Shown here: positions 1-6,472 of the stretch, in pieces
Layout of the letters: every line of letters starts with the position of its first letter
How positions within the stretch are numbered: the first letter of the stretch is position 1
Origin: an uncultured Clostridia bacterium
GTDB taxonomy: Bacteria; Bacillota; Clostridia; Oscillospirales; Ruminococcaceae
Assembly (NCBI GenBank): GCA_947630315.1
Contig: CANRHA010000022.1
Span: 1-13,413, forward strand
Direction: 5' to 3'
DNA length: 13,413 bases
Translations under genes and position numbers: made by a program
Notes under the pieces: model-generated
The model's database searches: none
What the model was told of the DNA's origin: nothing
What the model saw: only the letters and a program-made list of their open reading frames with translations

Positions 1-1
1 A

Positions 2-94
2 CATCAAAAATTTTCCTCAAATAAAAGAAGTGCAAGCGGCAATAATAATGTTGCAGGCGAAAACGGAACGACCGTGCGCCTATCAACTACATGA
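2..94 (+). CDS. Possible C-terminal tail of a gene entering from the left edge (partial)
   Basis: The frame beginning at base 2 stays open for 30 codons and stops with TGA at 92-94. The tail is rich in Asn, Ser and Gly (it contains SGNNNVAGENGTTVRLSTT), which looks like a disordered protein end, but I recognise no family. The only support for it being real is the four-base ATGA overlap with the next ORF, a common sign of translational coupling. With so little sequence visible it could equally be a chance open frame. Confidence 0.25.
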   Translation, partial: HQKFSSNKRSASGNNNVAGENGTTVRLSTT

Positions 95-243
95 AAAGTG
101 ACAGAAATAACCTGAAAATGCAAAGCATTTTTATAAAAGGAGTGTTACAAATAGCGATCAGGGCAGACAGAGTTTTGAAAGATTTACCTATCGAAAATGA
201 TCCGACCGATCCTACATATTTGAAAAATTCCCGTCCGAGTTAA
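91..243 (+). CDS. Small unrecognised protein, 50 aa
   Basis: An ATG at 91 opens 50 codons ending in TAA at 241-243. The peptide starts MKSDRNNLKMQSIFIKGV and ends NDPTDPTYLKNSRPS. It is charged, with a short hydrophobic stretch near residues 13-22, and I do not recognise it. Its start overlaps the stop of the upstream frame (ATGA). No Shine-Dalgarno stands before the ATG, so translation would have to be coupled. The last codons lie inside the hairpin at 229-253, which is somewhat unusual for a real gene. It may be a remnant of a longer accessory gene. Confidence 0.3.
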   Translation: MKSDRNNLKMQSIFIKGVLQIAIRADRVLKDLPIENDPTDPTYLKNSRPS

Positions 244-258
244 TCGGGCGGGATATTT
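223..258. terminator. Probable bidirectional intrinsic terminator
   Basis: A 10-bp stem (229-238 with 244-253, one G-U pair) encloses a five-base loop, 239-243. Read leftward, the stem is followed by A then five T (the complement of 223-228), a good terminator for the leftward ORF ending at 282. Read rightward, it is followed by TATTTAT, a weaker tract that could serve the rightward ORF ending at 243. Its position between two converging open frames fits both roles. Confidence 0.5.
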
Positions 259-281
259 ATGTCTATTCTATCTCAGCGTGT

Positions 282-401
282 TCAACTTCTAAGTTTTTTC
301 TGCATCTTCCAATGAAACCCGGGCTTTTTCCGCGCAGACTTTTTGCCTTTTGACAGTTCCGACAAAAGTTCCCTGATCGCGCCGGCCTTTTCAAATTGCA
401 T
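282..401 (-). CDS. Short leftward ORF, 39 aa, possibly a remnant of a basic protein
   Basis: On the minus strand, ATG at 401-399 opens 39 codons ending in TGA at 284-282. The peptide begins MQFEKAGAIRELLSELSKGK. It has an amphipathic helix at about residues 3-17, then a strongly basic tail (GKKSARKK, KMQKKLRS). The composition looks like a genuine C-terminus, and the frame ends about 30 bp before a leftward-reading hairpin and T-run. No clear ribosome binding site precedes the ATG, and the frame closes five codons further upstream (TGA at 419-417). It may be the surviving 3' end of a decayed gene. The family is not recognised. Confidence 0.3.
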   Translation of the reverse strand: MQFEKAGAIRELLSELSKGKKSARKKPGFHWKMQKKLRS

Positions 402-444
402 TAGGTGATTTGAAAATCAATCCCAATCCAAAGTCCGCTCCCAG

Positions 445-476
445 TTGACGACAGCCGTCATCAGAAACGATATAAT
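445..476 (+). promoter_or_regulatory. Candidate promoter of the phosphatase gene
   Basis: TTGACG (445-450) and a perfect TATAAT (471-476) lie 40 bp before the start codon. The 20-base spacer is longer than the usual 16-18, so the pair is imperfect. Shifting the -10 to GATATA (469-474) gives an 18-base spacer. A good ribosome binding site, GGAAAGGA at 502-509, follows seven bases before the ATG at 517. Confidence 0.45.
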
Positions 477-516
477 CAGAATGTAAGCTAAAATCAAATT
501 TGGAAAGGAAAAAAAT

Positions 517-1251
517 ATGACTGCCAACACCTGCACACAAACCGGAAAAACCTACGTTCTGTCCGACACTCACGGCTGCTACGACGAGTATCTTAAAATG
601 CTCGACAAGATCGGCTTCGGCCCCGAGGACGCCCTCTACTTCCTCGGCGACGCCATCGACCGCGGGCCCGACGGGATAAAAATCATGCTCGATATGATGG
701 AGCACCCGAACATTCACGCGATTTTAGGCAATCATGAGGCTATGGCTCTCGACGCGCTGCCGGTTTTGGAGACCATCAAAGAAATCTATAACGGCAGGGC
801 AAAGGACGGCACCCGCATCACGGCGGACGACGTGGACAAGGTGAATCTTTGGTACGATAACGGCTGCAAACCGACGGCCAGAGCATACATGAAGCTGCCG
901 AAATCGGAGAGAAACCGTATTTTTAGGTACATGAAATCCCTGCCGCTTTACCGTGAGATCGAGGTCAAGGGAAGAAAATTTGTCCTCGTCCATGCCGCGC
1001 TCGGCAACTTCTCGCCGGATAAATCTTTGAAGGATTATTCTCAGCATGACCTTGTCTGGGAGCGGCCTAAGACGAGTACAAAATATTTCGACGACAAGAC
1101 GGTCATCGTCGGCCACACACCGACTTGCCTGCTCGGAAAATCGGGGCGGTTTTACCATGGCGACGGCTTCATCGACATCGACTGCGGCTGCGTGTTTGGC
1201 CGCACGCTCGGGTGCCTCTGCCTTGACACGATGGAAGAATTTTATGTATAA
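517..1251 (+). CDS. PPP-family serine/threonine protein phosphatase (metallophosphoesterase)
   Basis: This 244-residue cytosolic protein carries the full bimetal signature of the PPP phosphatase family. It has D17-x-H19 (SDTHG), the GDxxDRG motif at 44-50, GNHE at 71-74, a metal-ligand His at H159 (VHAALGN) and VGHTP at 198-202. Family members hydrolyse phosphate esters with two bound metal ions. Relatives include bacterial Ser/Thr protein phosphatases and ApaH-like diadenosine tetraphosphatases, and sequence alone does not settle which substrate is used. The length suits a stand-alone bacterial PPP enzyme. There is no signal peptide or membrane segment. The ATG at 517 follows GGAAAGGA by seven bases. 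A small RHH-like gene follows after 38 bp with a near-identical ribosome binding site, so the two are probably cotranscribed. No partner kinase lies in the window. Confidence 0.9.
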   Translation: MTANTCTQTGKTYVLSDTHGCYDEYLKMLDKIGFGPEDALYFLGDAIDRGPDGIKIMLDMMEHPNIHAILGNHEAMALDALPVLETIKEIYNGRAKDGTRITADDVDKVNLWYDNGCKPTARAYMKLPKSERNRIFRYMKSLPLYREIEVKGRKFVLVHAALGNFSPDKSLKDYSQHDLVWERPKTSTKYFDDKTVIVGHTPTCLLGKSGRFYHGDGFIDIDCGCVFGRTLGCLCLDTMEEFYV

Positions 1252-1289
1252 AAAGCCGCTCCCGAAGGAACGGCGGAAAGGACGTTAAA

Positions 1290-1481
1290 ATGAATAGCAA
1301 AAACGAAACGCAGGACTTCGCCCTACACATTTCAAACCCCATGCTTTACAACGAGCTTCACCGATACGCGCGGGAATACTCCCTGCCAATCGAAAGGCTG
1401 ACAGAGCTTGCAATAAGACGTTTAGTTGATGATATTGAACTTTTCAGAGGCTTGCGGACAAGCTACTTATCCTCAAAATAG
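1290..1481 (+). CDS. Small ribbon-helix-helix-like protein, 63 aa
   Basis: I do not recognise a named family. The predicted shape is a short strand (about residues 9-14, FALHIS), a helix at about 16-30 and a second helix at about 33-54 containing LTELAIRRLVDDIEL. This resembles ribbon-helix-helix (CopG/Arc) DNA-binding proteins and antitoxins, but no toxin gene is adjacent. The ATG at 1290 is preceded by AAAGGA (1277-1282), spaced seven bases. It lies 38 bp after the phosphatase and is likely in the same transcript. Its last 19 bp overlap the 3' end of the convergent XRE gene, and no terminator separates them, so transcripts from the two strands would be complementary there. Confidence 0.65.
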   Translation: MNSKNETQDFALHISNPMLYNELHRYAREYSLPIERLTELAIRRLVDDIELFRGLRTSYLSSK

Positions 1482-1798
1482 GCGAACACCGCCCGCAGGA
1501 CGTTGATAGCCATCTGCTTGCGCTCAACCGGCTGGCCGTCCATGATCTGCTTGAACTGTTCTAAAATGTTCATATCGGTTTCGGCGACGGAATCGGCAAG
1601 CAGATAGTCAACAGTAACGCCAAGGCGCGAAGCAAGCGCCACGAGGGTATCAAGCGACATTCCCCGCTCGCCGCGCTCGATCGCGCCCATGTACGCGTCG
1701 GAAATGTCTATCGCTTCGGCAAGCTGCGCCTGTGTGAGCCTCAGGTGGAGCCTCTCCTCGCGTATGCGCTCGCCGAGACGTGTATAATCAATGGTCAT
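1463..1798 (-). CDS. XRE-family helix-turn-helix transcriptional regulator
   Basis: This 111-residue regulator has an N-terminal XRE/Cro-C1-type HTH. The segment LTQAQLAEAI (21-30) followed by DAYMGAIERGERG (34-46) is the classic Q-LA-----S-----E-G pattern, and TLVALASRLGVTVDYLL (51-67) completes the five-helix fold. Residues 70-111 form a helical tail, perhaps for dimerisation. I chose the ATG at 1798-1796. An upstream in-frame ATG at 1816 overlaps the TATAAT of the gene's own promoter, whereas the chosen start has GGGTGA five bases before it. The gene is divergent from the zinc-ribbon operon, 133 bp apart, and so is a good candidate for its regulator and for autoregulation. It is convergent with the RHH-like gene. 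Confidence 0.85.
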   Translation of the reverse strand: MTIDYTRLGERIREERLHLRLTQAQLAEAIDISDAYMGAIERGERGMSLDTLVALASRLGVTVDYLLADSVAETDMNILEQFKQIMDGQPVERKQMAINVLRAVFAYFEDK

Positions 1799-1803
1799 TG
1801 TAA

Positions 1804-1820
1804 TCACCCATATCATTATA
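1804..1820 (-). promoter_or_regulatory. -10 box and ribosome binding site of the XRE gene
   Basis: On the minus strand a perfect TATAAT lies at 1820-1815 and GGGTGA at 1809-1804, five bases before the ATG at 1798. The distance implies a very short leader of about 10 nt. No convincing -35 hexamer is present at 16-18 bases. This arrangement rules out the longer ATG at 1816. Confidence 0.5.
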
Positions 1821-1865
1821 CCCTAAAGAGGCAGGGTGAAAAATTAACTGTGAGTGGTATTTATA

Positions 1866-1926
1866 TTGACAATTAGAGGTTAATATGGTATAATTACTGA
1901 GCTTTAATTACATTTTCTGAGGAGGT
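1866..1926 (+). promoter_or_regulatory. Perfect sigma-A promoter of the zinc-ribbon operon with strong RBS
   Basis: TTGACA (1866-1871) and TATAAT (1889-1894) are separated by exactly 17 bases. TGG immediately before the -10 makes an extended -10. Transcription would start near 1901. TGAGGAGGT (1918-1926) is a near-perfect Shine-Dalgarno five bases before the ATG at 1932. The heptamer TAATTAC occurs at 1891-1897 and again at 1905-1911, across the -10 and start region, and could be part of an operator. So strong a core promoter usually implies high expression or control by a repressor. Confidence 0.85.
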
Positions 1927-1931
1927 CTATT

Positions 1932-3326
1932 ATGTTTTGCCATAAATGCGGAGCAAGTTTAGTTGACGGAGCAGAGTTCTGCACAAAATGCGGTACTCGG
2001 ATTAAAAACCGGGAGGAGACTGCGCCCCAGTCGGAACCGATATATTCTCAGCCGGCGCCGGAAGCATACACGGCGGCGCCCGATAAAAAACCGATTATAA
2101 TCGTATCGGTCATTGCCGCGGCCGCCGTTTTAGTTCTCCTTTTGGCGATAATAGGTATTGCGTCAACAAAACACGAGAGCAAAGATCAGGGCGACGGTTA
2201 CGCGCCGGCATATGAGGATAATTATGAGATCGCGGAGCCGTATGTGGAAACCGAGCCTGCTGAAGTACAGCCGGCTGTAACGAAGCCGGAAGTCGGCAAG
2301 CCTGTGCCTGATGCACTAAACGCGGCAGGCGACATACTTGTTGAAGGGATTCCGGCGGTAGATTTGATCGGAATGTCGGAAGACGAAGTGCAGAGCATAG
2401 TCGGCGGTTCATGGTCTTATAGCGGCCCCGGTTTTTTGTACGAATATGGCGACGACGACTGGATCATTTTTTACACCGACGACAGCAGCAAAGCAGTATC
2501 CGTAAATGGCAGCGCCAACCATTTTTCGCTTGACGGCAAGTCGCTTTACATCAGACGAAGCGAGCTTACGGCTAAACTCGGCCCGAATTATGAGACGTCC
2601 GATTGGGAGGGCGATGATGTTCTGGAATGGCAGGCGGGCAACAACGTCATTGATTTTTATTTTAAATCGGACAGCAAAATGCCCTATGAGGTCACGCTTA
2701 AGAGGGGCGAAAACTACTCTCAGGCGGCCGAGGAGGACTATCCTTACGGCTACGAGGAAGATTATTCCTACTCGTATATCGACCCCGAGCTTGTAGGAAG
2801 ATGGCGTTCGTATGACGGCGGAACACTGGAAATCAAGAGCAATGGAGATATAGCCCAAACAGACTTTATTTTCTGGACATTTAACCTGTCATATTCTCCA
2901 TATTGCCAATGGTCAACGGATAATGGTCAAATTACTGCCAACTCGTATTTCTACGCAGACTATGTATACGAATTTTCAAGTCCTTCCGAATGGAGCAGAT
3001 ACGACACCCTTAAGCTTTCAAATGACGACAATACAAGGGAATTTAAACGTATGTCAGAGGGCAAAACCGATTTGTATGGACAATGGATTTGGAATCCCGA
3101 TAGATGGAGAGGATACAGTATGGAACTTTATTCTGATGGCACCGGGATAATAGACGAATTGATAGTAAAATATGACTTAATATGGGGTATATACGAAGCG
3201 GACGGAAAAAATCACCTTGAATATACAGTTAATGACACCATGTACTTTGATTACAAGGTATACGGCGTCTCGCTTGAGATATTTACCGAAGACGGAACGA
3301 GATTTTACACAAAGGTCGGGAACTGA
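1932..3326 (+). CDS. Zinc-ribbon membrane protein with extracytoplasmic beta-rich domains
   Basis: This 464-residue protein starts with a cytoplasmic zinc ribbon (C3xxC6 and C17xxC20). A Pro/Glu-rich linker follows, then one transmembrane helix at about 54-77 and a large extracytoplasmic part. That part begins with a Glu/Pro/Tyr-rich stalk (about 80-130). Next comes a domain with IGMSEDEVQSIVG, similar to BamE- or PASTA-like helix starts, followed by Trp/Tyr-rich strands. Two tandem copies of a lipocalin-like beta module begin near 284 (LVGRWRSYDGGTLEIKSNGD) and 381 (LYGQWIW...MELYSDGTG). The plan, ribbon inside, one helix and sensor-like domains outside, resembles TcaA/YvbJ-type proteins of Firmicutes. 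It is the first gene of the operon. No enzymatic motif is visible. Function unknown; a cell-surface sensing or envelope role is an inference. Confidence 0.85.
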   Translation: MFCHKCGASLVDGAEFCTKCGTRIKNREETAPQSEPIYSQPAPEAYTAAPDKKPIIIVSVIAAAAVLVLLLAIIGIASTKHESKDQGDGYAPAYEDNYEIAEPYVETEPAEVQPAVTKPEVGKPVPDALNAAGDILVEGIPAVDLIGMSEDEVQSIVGGSWSYSGPGFLYEYGDDDWIIFYTDDSSKAVSVNGSANHFSLDGKSLYIRRSELTAKLGPNYETSDWEGDDVLEWQAGNNVIDFYFKSDSKMPYEVTLKRGENYSQAAEEDYPYGYEEDYSYSYIDPELVGRWRSYDGGTLEIKSNGDIAQTDFIFWTFNLSYSPYCQWSTDNGQITANSYFYADYVYEFSSPSEWSRYDTLKLSNDDNTREFKRMSEGKTDLYGQWIWNPDRWRGYSMELYSDGTGIIDELIVKYDLIWGIYEADGKNHLEYTVNDTMYFDYKVYGVSLEIFTEDGTRFYTKVGN

Positions 3327-3363
3327 CGAATCGGCAATAATTTAATAAAAGGAGCGATAAATT

Positions 3364-4506
3364 ATGTTTTGTCCAAAATGCGGAGCAAATTTAGTCGACG
3401 GCGCGGATTTCTGCCAGAAGTGCGGAGCACAGGTCAAAAAACCGGCAGAGGCGGAGCCTCAGCAGCAGCCGCAGGCGTATGCGCAGCAGGAATATGTCGC
3501 GGCGGCAGCGCCTAAGCGAAGCAAAGCGCCGATAATCATAGCGGTGTGCGCGGCGGTCGTTGCGGTGATAATTATTGCGGCGATTGCGGTACCTGTAATT
3601 TCCCTACGCAATGAAGAAATTCAAATTCAAAATATCATGACTAACATAAAGGACTGCAGACCTTTTGACGGCAAACTTGGTCAGGTGCGCTGGCAGACTT
3701 CAGATACGCCTACATATGCCGAAGTGTTTGATTATGCCATCAACTCTACCTGGGAGGTCACAGACCCCAACGCCAGAGAGGTCGAGGCTGACGGCGTGGT
3801 GAGCTATACGAACGAAGAGGTTCACATTTATTTCAGAGGCGATTTAACAACGCCTTACAAAATCGAATGTGGAAATCACAGTTTTGGCTACGGTGATATT
3901 ACGACTTTTATCAACGATATGTTCGACGCATATATGAACAACGATGAGTTTGTTCCGCTCACAGTACCGAAGTTTCTTGGGAGGATAAAGGGCAATACTT
4001 ACGAGAATAAATACTTAGGATTTAAATTGACTCTGCCGGAGTCCGACGACATTTACTGGGCCTTTTTAAGCGATGAAGAACTCAAAGAGTATGGACTTCC
4101 CACGAAGGATGATATTAAAGACTTGACTAACCTCCGCTCCGGAGATTACTTTGTAGACGCAGTTGCAGGAAGCGACCGAGCAGGCGTAGCCGATATAGGC
4201 ATTCACATGGAGTATTTAAGCAGTTATAGGAACGATTTTGATAACGATGATAAATTTATTGATGATAGTATATTGTGGACGATTGAACAGTCAGGATGTT
4301 CGTCATATCAAATCGACGAGGAAGAAAGCGTTATCGGAGATTTGAGATACAAGACATTTTGGCTGGAGATTAACGCAGATGTTGACGATCATTATTATAG
4401 AAAATATTATTATGCAATAAAAGATAATATGCTGTTTCAGATTCAGATGAACGCATCGGAATTAAGCGATTTTGCTATGCTTGAATCCATGTTCTCCCCG
4501 ATATAA
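3364..4506 (+). CDS. Zinc-ribbon membrane protein, paralogous N-terminus, different outer domain
   Basis: This 380-residue protein has an N-terminal zinc ribbon (C3, C6, C17, C20) identical to the preceding protein at 17 of the first 21 residues. A Gln/Ala-rich linker and one transmembrane helix at about 55-79 follow. The outer part differs from its neighbour. Residues 90-200 form an unrecognised alpha/beta region, and about 207-380 form a domain opening with GNTYENKYLGFKLTLPES, a pattern seen at the start of PsbP-like or related surface domains in Clostridia (from memory, not checked). The gene starts 37 bp after the previous one, with AAAAGGAG at 3347-3354 nine bases before the ATG, so it is in the operon. 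It looks like duplication of the ribbon/membrane module with a different exodomain attached. Confidence 0.85.
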   Translation: MFCPKCGANLVDGADFCQKCGAQVKKPAEAEPQQQPQAYAQQEYVAAAAPKRSKAPIIIAVCAAVVAVIIIAAIAVPVISLRNEEIQIQNIMTNIKDCRPFDGKLGQVRWQTSDTPTYAEVFDYAINSTWEVTDPNAREVEADGVVSYTNEEVHIYFRGDLTTPYKIECGNHSFGYGDITTFINDMFDAYMNNDEFVPLTVPKFLGRIKGNTYENKYLGFKLTLPESDDIYWAFLSDEELKEYGLPTKDDIKDLTNLRSGDYFVDAVAGSDRAGVADIGIHMEYLSSYRNDFDNDDKFIDDSILWTIEQSGCSSYQIDEEESVIGDLRYKTFWLEINADVDDHYYRKYYYAIKDNMLFQIQMNASELSDFAMLESMFSPI

Positions 4507-4554
4507 GCCATTTACCGGCTTAAATATCAAAAAATCAGAAAGCGAGGAATTATT

Positions 4555-5718
4555 ATGATTTGTCAAAAATGCGGGGCTGTAATTGCTGACGGCACGCTTA
4601 TCTGCCCGGAGTGCGGAGGCAGAGCGTCCTATTCGCCGTCGGGAAACAGCGAGGGCGCGCCCGAAATAGGCCGCAGCCTTTCAACCTATGAGATCCAGAA
4701 CGTCCGCAAGCAGGTGCTGTCTTTGCCGTTTGTTCTTGCAGGACTTGTTGCATATTCGCTTTGCCTGCTGCTTTTGCCTTTTGGCGTTGCGGCTTTGGCG
4801 ATCAGCTCTGATCTCGTAGTTTCGTTTGGCGAAACAGCTATTATTTTCGCACAGTCTCTGACCCTCGTAATACCCGGCGTACTGATTGCAATCGGCCTTT
4901 GGAAGATATGCTTGTCAGTCAGAAACAGTGAACCCGATGAGGCGGACCTTTCGGGCGCGCAATTCTTCGGAATATCCATTATCGCGCAGATCGTTTTTAC
5001 CGTTATTGCGGTAATTATCGCCATCGCCGCGTTTGCATCATTTTCCGATGATGACTTTGCGCCTATAATATCTGCGTGCATAGCCTTTTTAGACGGTATA
5101 CTTATATTGGCAAAGCTTCTGTTCAACAAAATTGCCGGCTGGGTGCTCTCGGGCGCAGAGGAATGCGAAGCGGACGAAAACGATCGTGATCCCAAATCCG
5201 CATTAGCCAAAATGATTGCTTTCGGCCCTGTCGCATTTGTATCCGGATTGTCAGAACCTGTAAAAGGAAGCTCCGTGTTTTCTATGGCTTGCGGAGTTTT
5301 GTTCGCTCTTATCGGAGTCATCACGGTATTCGTGAACGCCGTTTTCGGAATAGCATTTATCGCCGCCGGCGTTGCTTATTTCTGCTATGGATTTACGGTT
5401 ATGAGCTACAAAAACGGATTGGTTAATGCCTACAACTCGGCGCCGGTATACAAAAAGGACAAGCCTTCCGGGCCGCGGTATCACAGCCACGCCGAGGTCG
5501 TGGCGGCGGCAGGGCGGAACGCGCAAACAGTATCATCTGCAAAATGTGCGGAGCAAAAAATGAGCTTGACAGCGATTTTTGCATTACCTGCGGAGAAAGG
5601 CTTGAAAAACCCGAACCCGCAAAGAATCTCTGCCCAAGCTGCGGCGCAGAGGTTTCCCCTGACAGCGCCTTTTGTCCAAGCTGTGGGCAGAAGCTGTAAA
5701 ACGATTTTGTGTGAATAG
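4555..5718 (+). CDS. Zinc-ribbon polytopic membrane protein, C-terminus apparently frameshifted
   Basis: As read, this is 387 residues. It has an N-terminal zinc ribbon (C3, C6, C17, C20: MICQKCG...CPECGG), a linker, and a polytopic membrane part between about 52 and 290 with five or six hydrophobic segments. After about residue 324 the sequence turns into a low-complexity tail that resembles no domain. One frame over (codons starting 5529) the same DNA encodes two CxxC...CxxC zinc ribbons ending in TAA at 5697-5699. One base added near 5525-5527 would join the frames (AQ-NS-IICKMCG) and give a protein of about 381 residues with zinc ribbons at both ends. The ATG at 4555 follows GAGGA (4544-4548). 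A small hairpin (4504-4522) overlaps the end of the previous gene. A strong terminator begins at 5721. The break is either a real mutation or a sequence error. Confidence 0.75.
   Translation: MICQKCGAVIADGTLICPECGGRASYSPSGNSEGAPEIGRSLSTYEIQNVRKQVLSLPFVLAGLVAYSLCLLLLPFGVAALAISSDLVVSFGETAIIFAQSLTLVIPGVLIAIGLWKICLSVRNSEPDEADLSGAQFFGISIIAQIVFTVIAVIIAIAAFASFSDDDFAPIISACIAFLDGILILAKLLFNKIAGWVLSGAEECEADENDRDPKSALAKMIAFGPVAFVSGLSEPVKGSSVFSMACGVLFALIGVITVFVNAVFGIAFIAAGVAYFCYGFTVMSYKNGLVNAYNSAPVYKKDKPSGPRYHSHAEVVAAAGRNAQTVSSAKCAEQKMSLTAIFALPAEKGLKNPNPQRISAQAAAQRFPLTAPFVQAVGRSCKTILCE
5529..5699 (+). other. Out-of-frame double zinc ribbon, the probable true C-terminus of the preceding gene
   Basis: This frame reads S-IICKMCGAKNELDSDFCITCG, a linker, then CPSCGAEVSPDSAFCPSCGQ and KL-stop. 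All eight cysteines sit in four CxxC knuckles with the regular spacing of DZANK-like double zinc ribbons. No start codon or ribosome binding site serves this frame on its own. The zinc-ribbon pattern is far too regular for chance, so this is displaced coding sequence of the gene starting at 4555. Confidence 0.85.
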
Positions 5719-5720
5719 TT

Positions 5721-5753
5721 CAGGGGGGCGGCGCGTCCGCTCTCCTGTTTTTT
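5721..5753 (+). terminator. Strong intrinsic terminator of the zinc-ribbon operon
   Basis: An 11-bp stem (5721-5731 with 5737-5747, two G-U pairs) with a five-base loop is followed directly by six T (5748-5753). It begins 21 bp after the TAA of the restored frame and two bases after the stop of the frame as read. That spacing is slightly more natural for the restored gene. Confidence 0.9.
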
Positions 5754-5866
5754 GTATGGGGTATGATATATCAAAAAGGATAATCCAACCATACAGAAAA
5801 TGCCCGCATAAGTTAGAGCAAATCGCATCGTTGGCAAACCCTTGCCCGGTTTAAAAAATGAACGGA

Positions 5867-5894
5867 TTTGACAGATGAAAATATATCCGTCAAA
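5867..5894. repeat. Imperfect inverted repeat between convergent operons
   Basis: TTTGAC-A-GAT (5867-5876) pairs with ATC-C-GTCAAA (5885-5894), ten positions with one mismatch around an eight-base loop. It lies between the two converging terminators in a stretch (5754-5916) where I see no gene. It could be an operator or just a transcript-end structure. Confidence 0.35.
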
Positions 5895-5916
5895 GCAGAA
5901 AATCTAAAATAATCAC

Positions 5917-5942
5917 AAAAAAAGCAGCCCTACGACTGCTTT
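5917..5942 (-). terminator. Intrinsic terminator of the leftward XRE gene
   Basis: Read leftward, AAAGCAG (5942-5936) pairs with CTGCTTT (5927-5921) around an eight-base loop, and the stem runs directly into a T-run formed by the complement of 5917-5923. It lies 11 bp after the stop of the gene at 5954-6400. Confidence 0.85.
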
Positions 5943-5953
5943 ATCAGCAAAAT

Positions 5954-6400
5954 TCATTTTTCCTCGTTTATAATATCCATCTTATGTTTATAAAGAACAT
6001 CGTTTGTTTCGTCAAGACCAAGGCCTTTTCTCACGCAAAACAGAATAGCCGCGTCGCGCGAGTTCTTGATATAAAGCTCGCTGCAGCCGCCGATGCGGAG
6101 CATTCTCTGCATTTCGACCTCTTTGAGTTTAAGGCCGAACCCGATGGCGAGCAGTTTTTCCCGCGAGGGGTTGCGGTCGCCGTTGAAGATCTGGTGGACG
6201 TATGATTTTGTCAGCCCCGAGCCGCGTATGACGTCGGCGACGCTGAGGTCCTTTTCATAGAGCATTCTGTTGAGATATTCAGACAGCGGAATATCAAGCA
6301 TTTTATTCTTATCGCGCTTAAGAAATTCATCGAGATTTTTAGCCTTTTCAAATTCTTCTCTAACAACTGCCGAACTCGCCTCATCAAATATTGGGTTCAT
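5954..6400 (-). CDS. XRE-family DNA-binding protein, 148 aa
   Basis: The HTH is central, not N-terminal. Residues 52-73 (LSVADVIRGSGLTKSYVHQI) form helices 2 and 3, followed by FNGDRNPSREKLLAIGFGL (72-90), the usual XRE wing and helix 4. Before it is a charged helical segment (residues 5-34), and after it a helical C-terminal region (95-148) with SRDAAILFCVRKGLGLDETN. The HTH marks it as a DNA-binding regulator, but the target is unknown. AGGAGGG (6413-6407) stands six bases before the ATG at 6400, an excellent start signal. The gene is a single cistron with its own terminator and converges on the zinc-ribbon operon. It differs in layout from the XRE protein at 1463-1798, so the two are not close paralogues. 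Confidence 0.85.
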   Translation of the reverse strand: MNPIFDEASSAVVREEFEKAKNLDEFLKRDKNKMLDIPLSEYLNRMLYEKDLSVADVIRGSGLTKSYVHQIFNGDRNPSREKLLAIGFGLKLKEVEMQRMLRIGGCSELYIKNSRDAAILFCVRKGLGLDETNDVLYKHKMDIINEEK

Positions 6401-6406
6401 GTCTAT

Positions 6407-6427
6407 CCCTCCTATGAAATTATTGTA
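6407..6427 (-). promoter_or_regulatory. Ribosome binding site and probable -10 of the second XRE gene
   Basis: On the minus strand, TACAAT (6427-6422) is a one-mismatch -10 box about nine bases upstream of AGGAGGG (6413-6407). No -35 hexamer is recognisable at the usual distance, which suggests a weak or activated promoter. Confidence 0.4.
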
Positions 6428-6472
6428 GCATTTGCGGGCGGTTTGGCGCTCCTATGATCAGAAGACAGAAAT

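Noticed and set aside
724..1158. 144-codon minus-strand frame within the phosphatase gene
   Set aside because: It is antisense to the PPP motifs, with no ribosome binding site and no recognisable domain.
4686..5324. 212-codon minus-strand frame within the third zinc-ribbon gene
   Set aside because: It is antisense to a membrane protein, and its Ile/Ala/Ser-rich composition follows from complementing hydrophobic codons.
5538..5546. Programmed -1 frameshifting at GCAAAAT to reach the double zinc ribbon
   Set aside because: A slip there would lose the first cysteine of the first knuckle, and there is no canonical slippery heptamer. A lost base near 5525-5527 explains the whole motif better.
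5672..5854. 60-codon plus-strand frame after the zinc-ribbon operon
   Set aside because: It runs through the strong terminator hairpin and overlaps the restored zinc-ribbon C-terminus, with no ribosome binding site.
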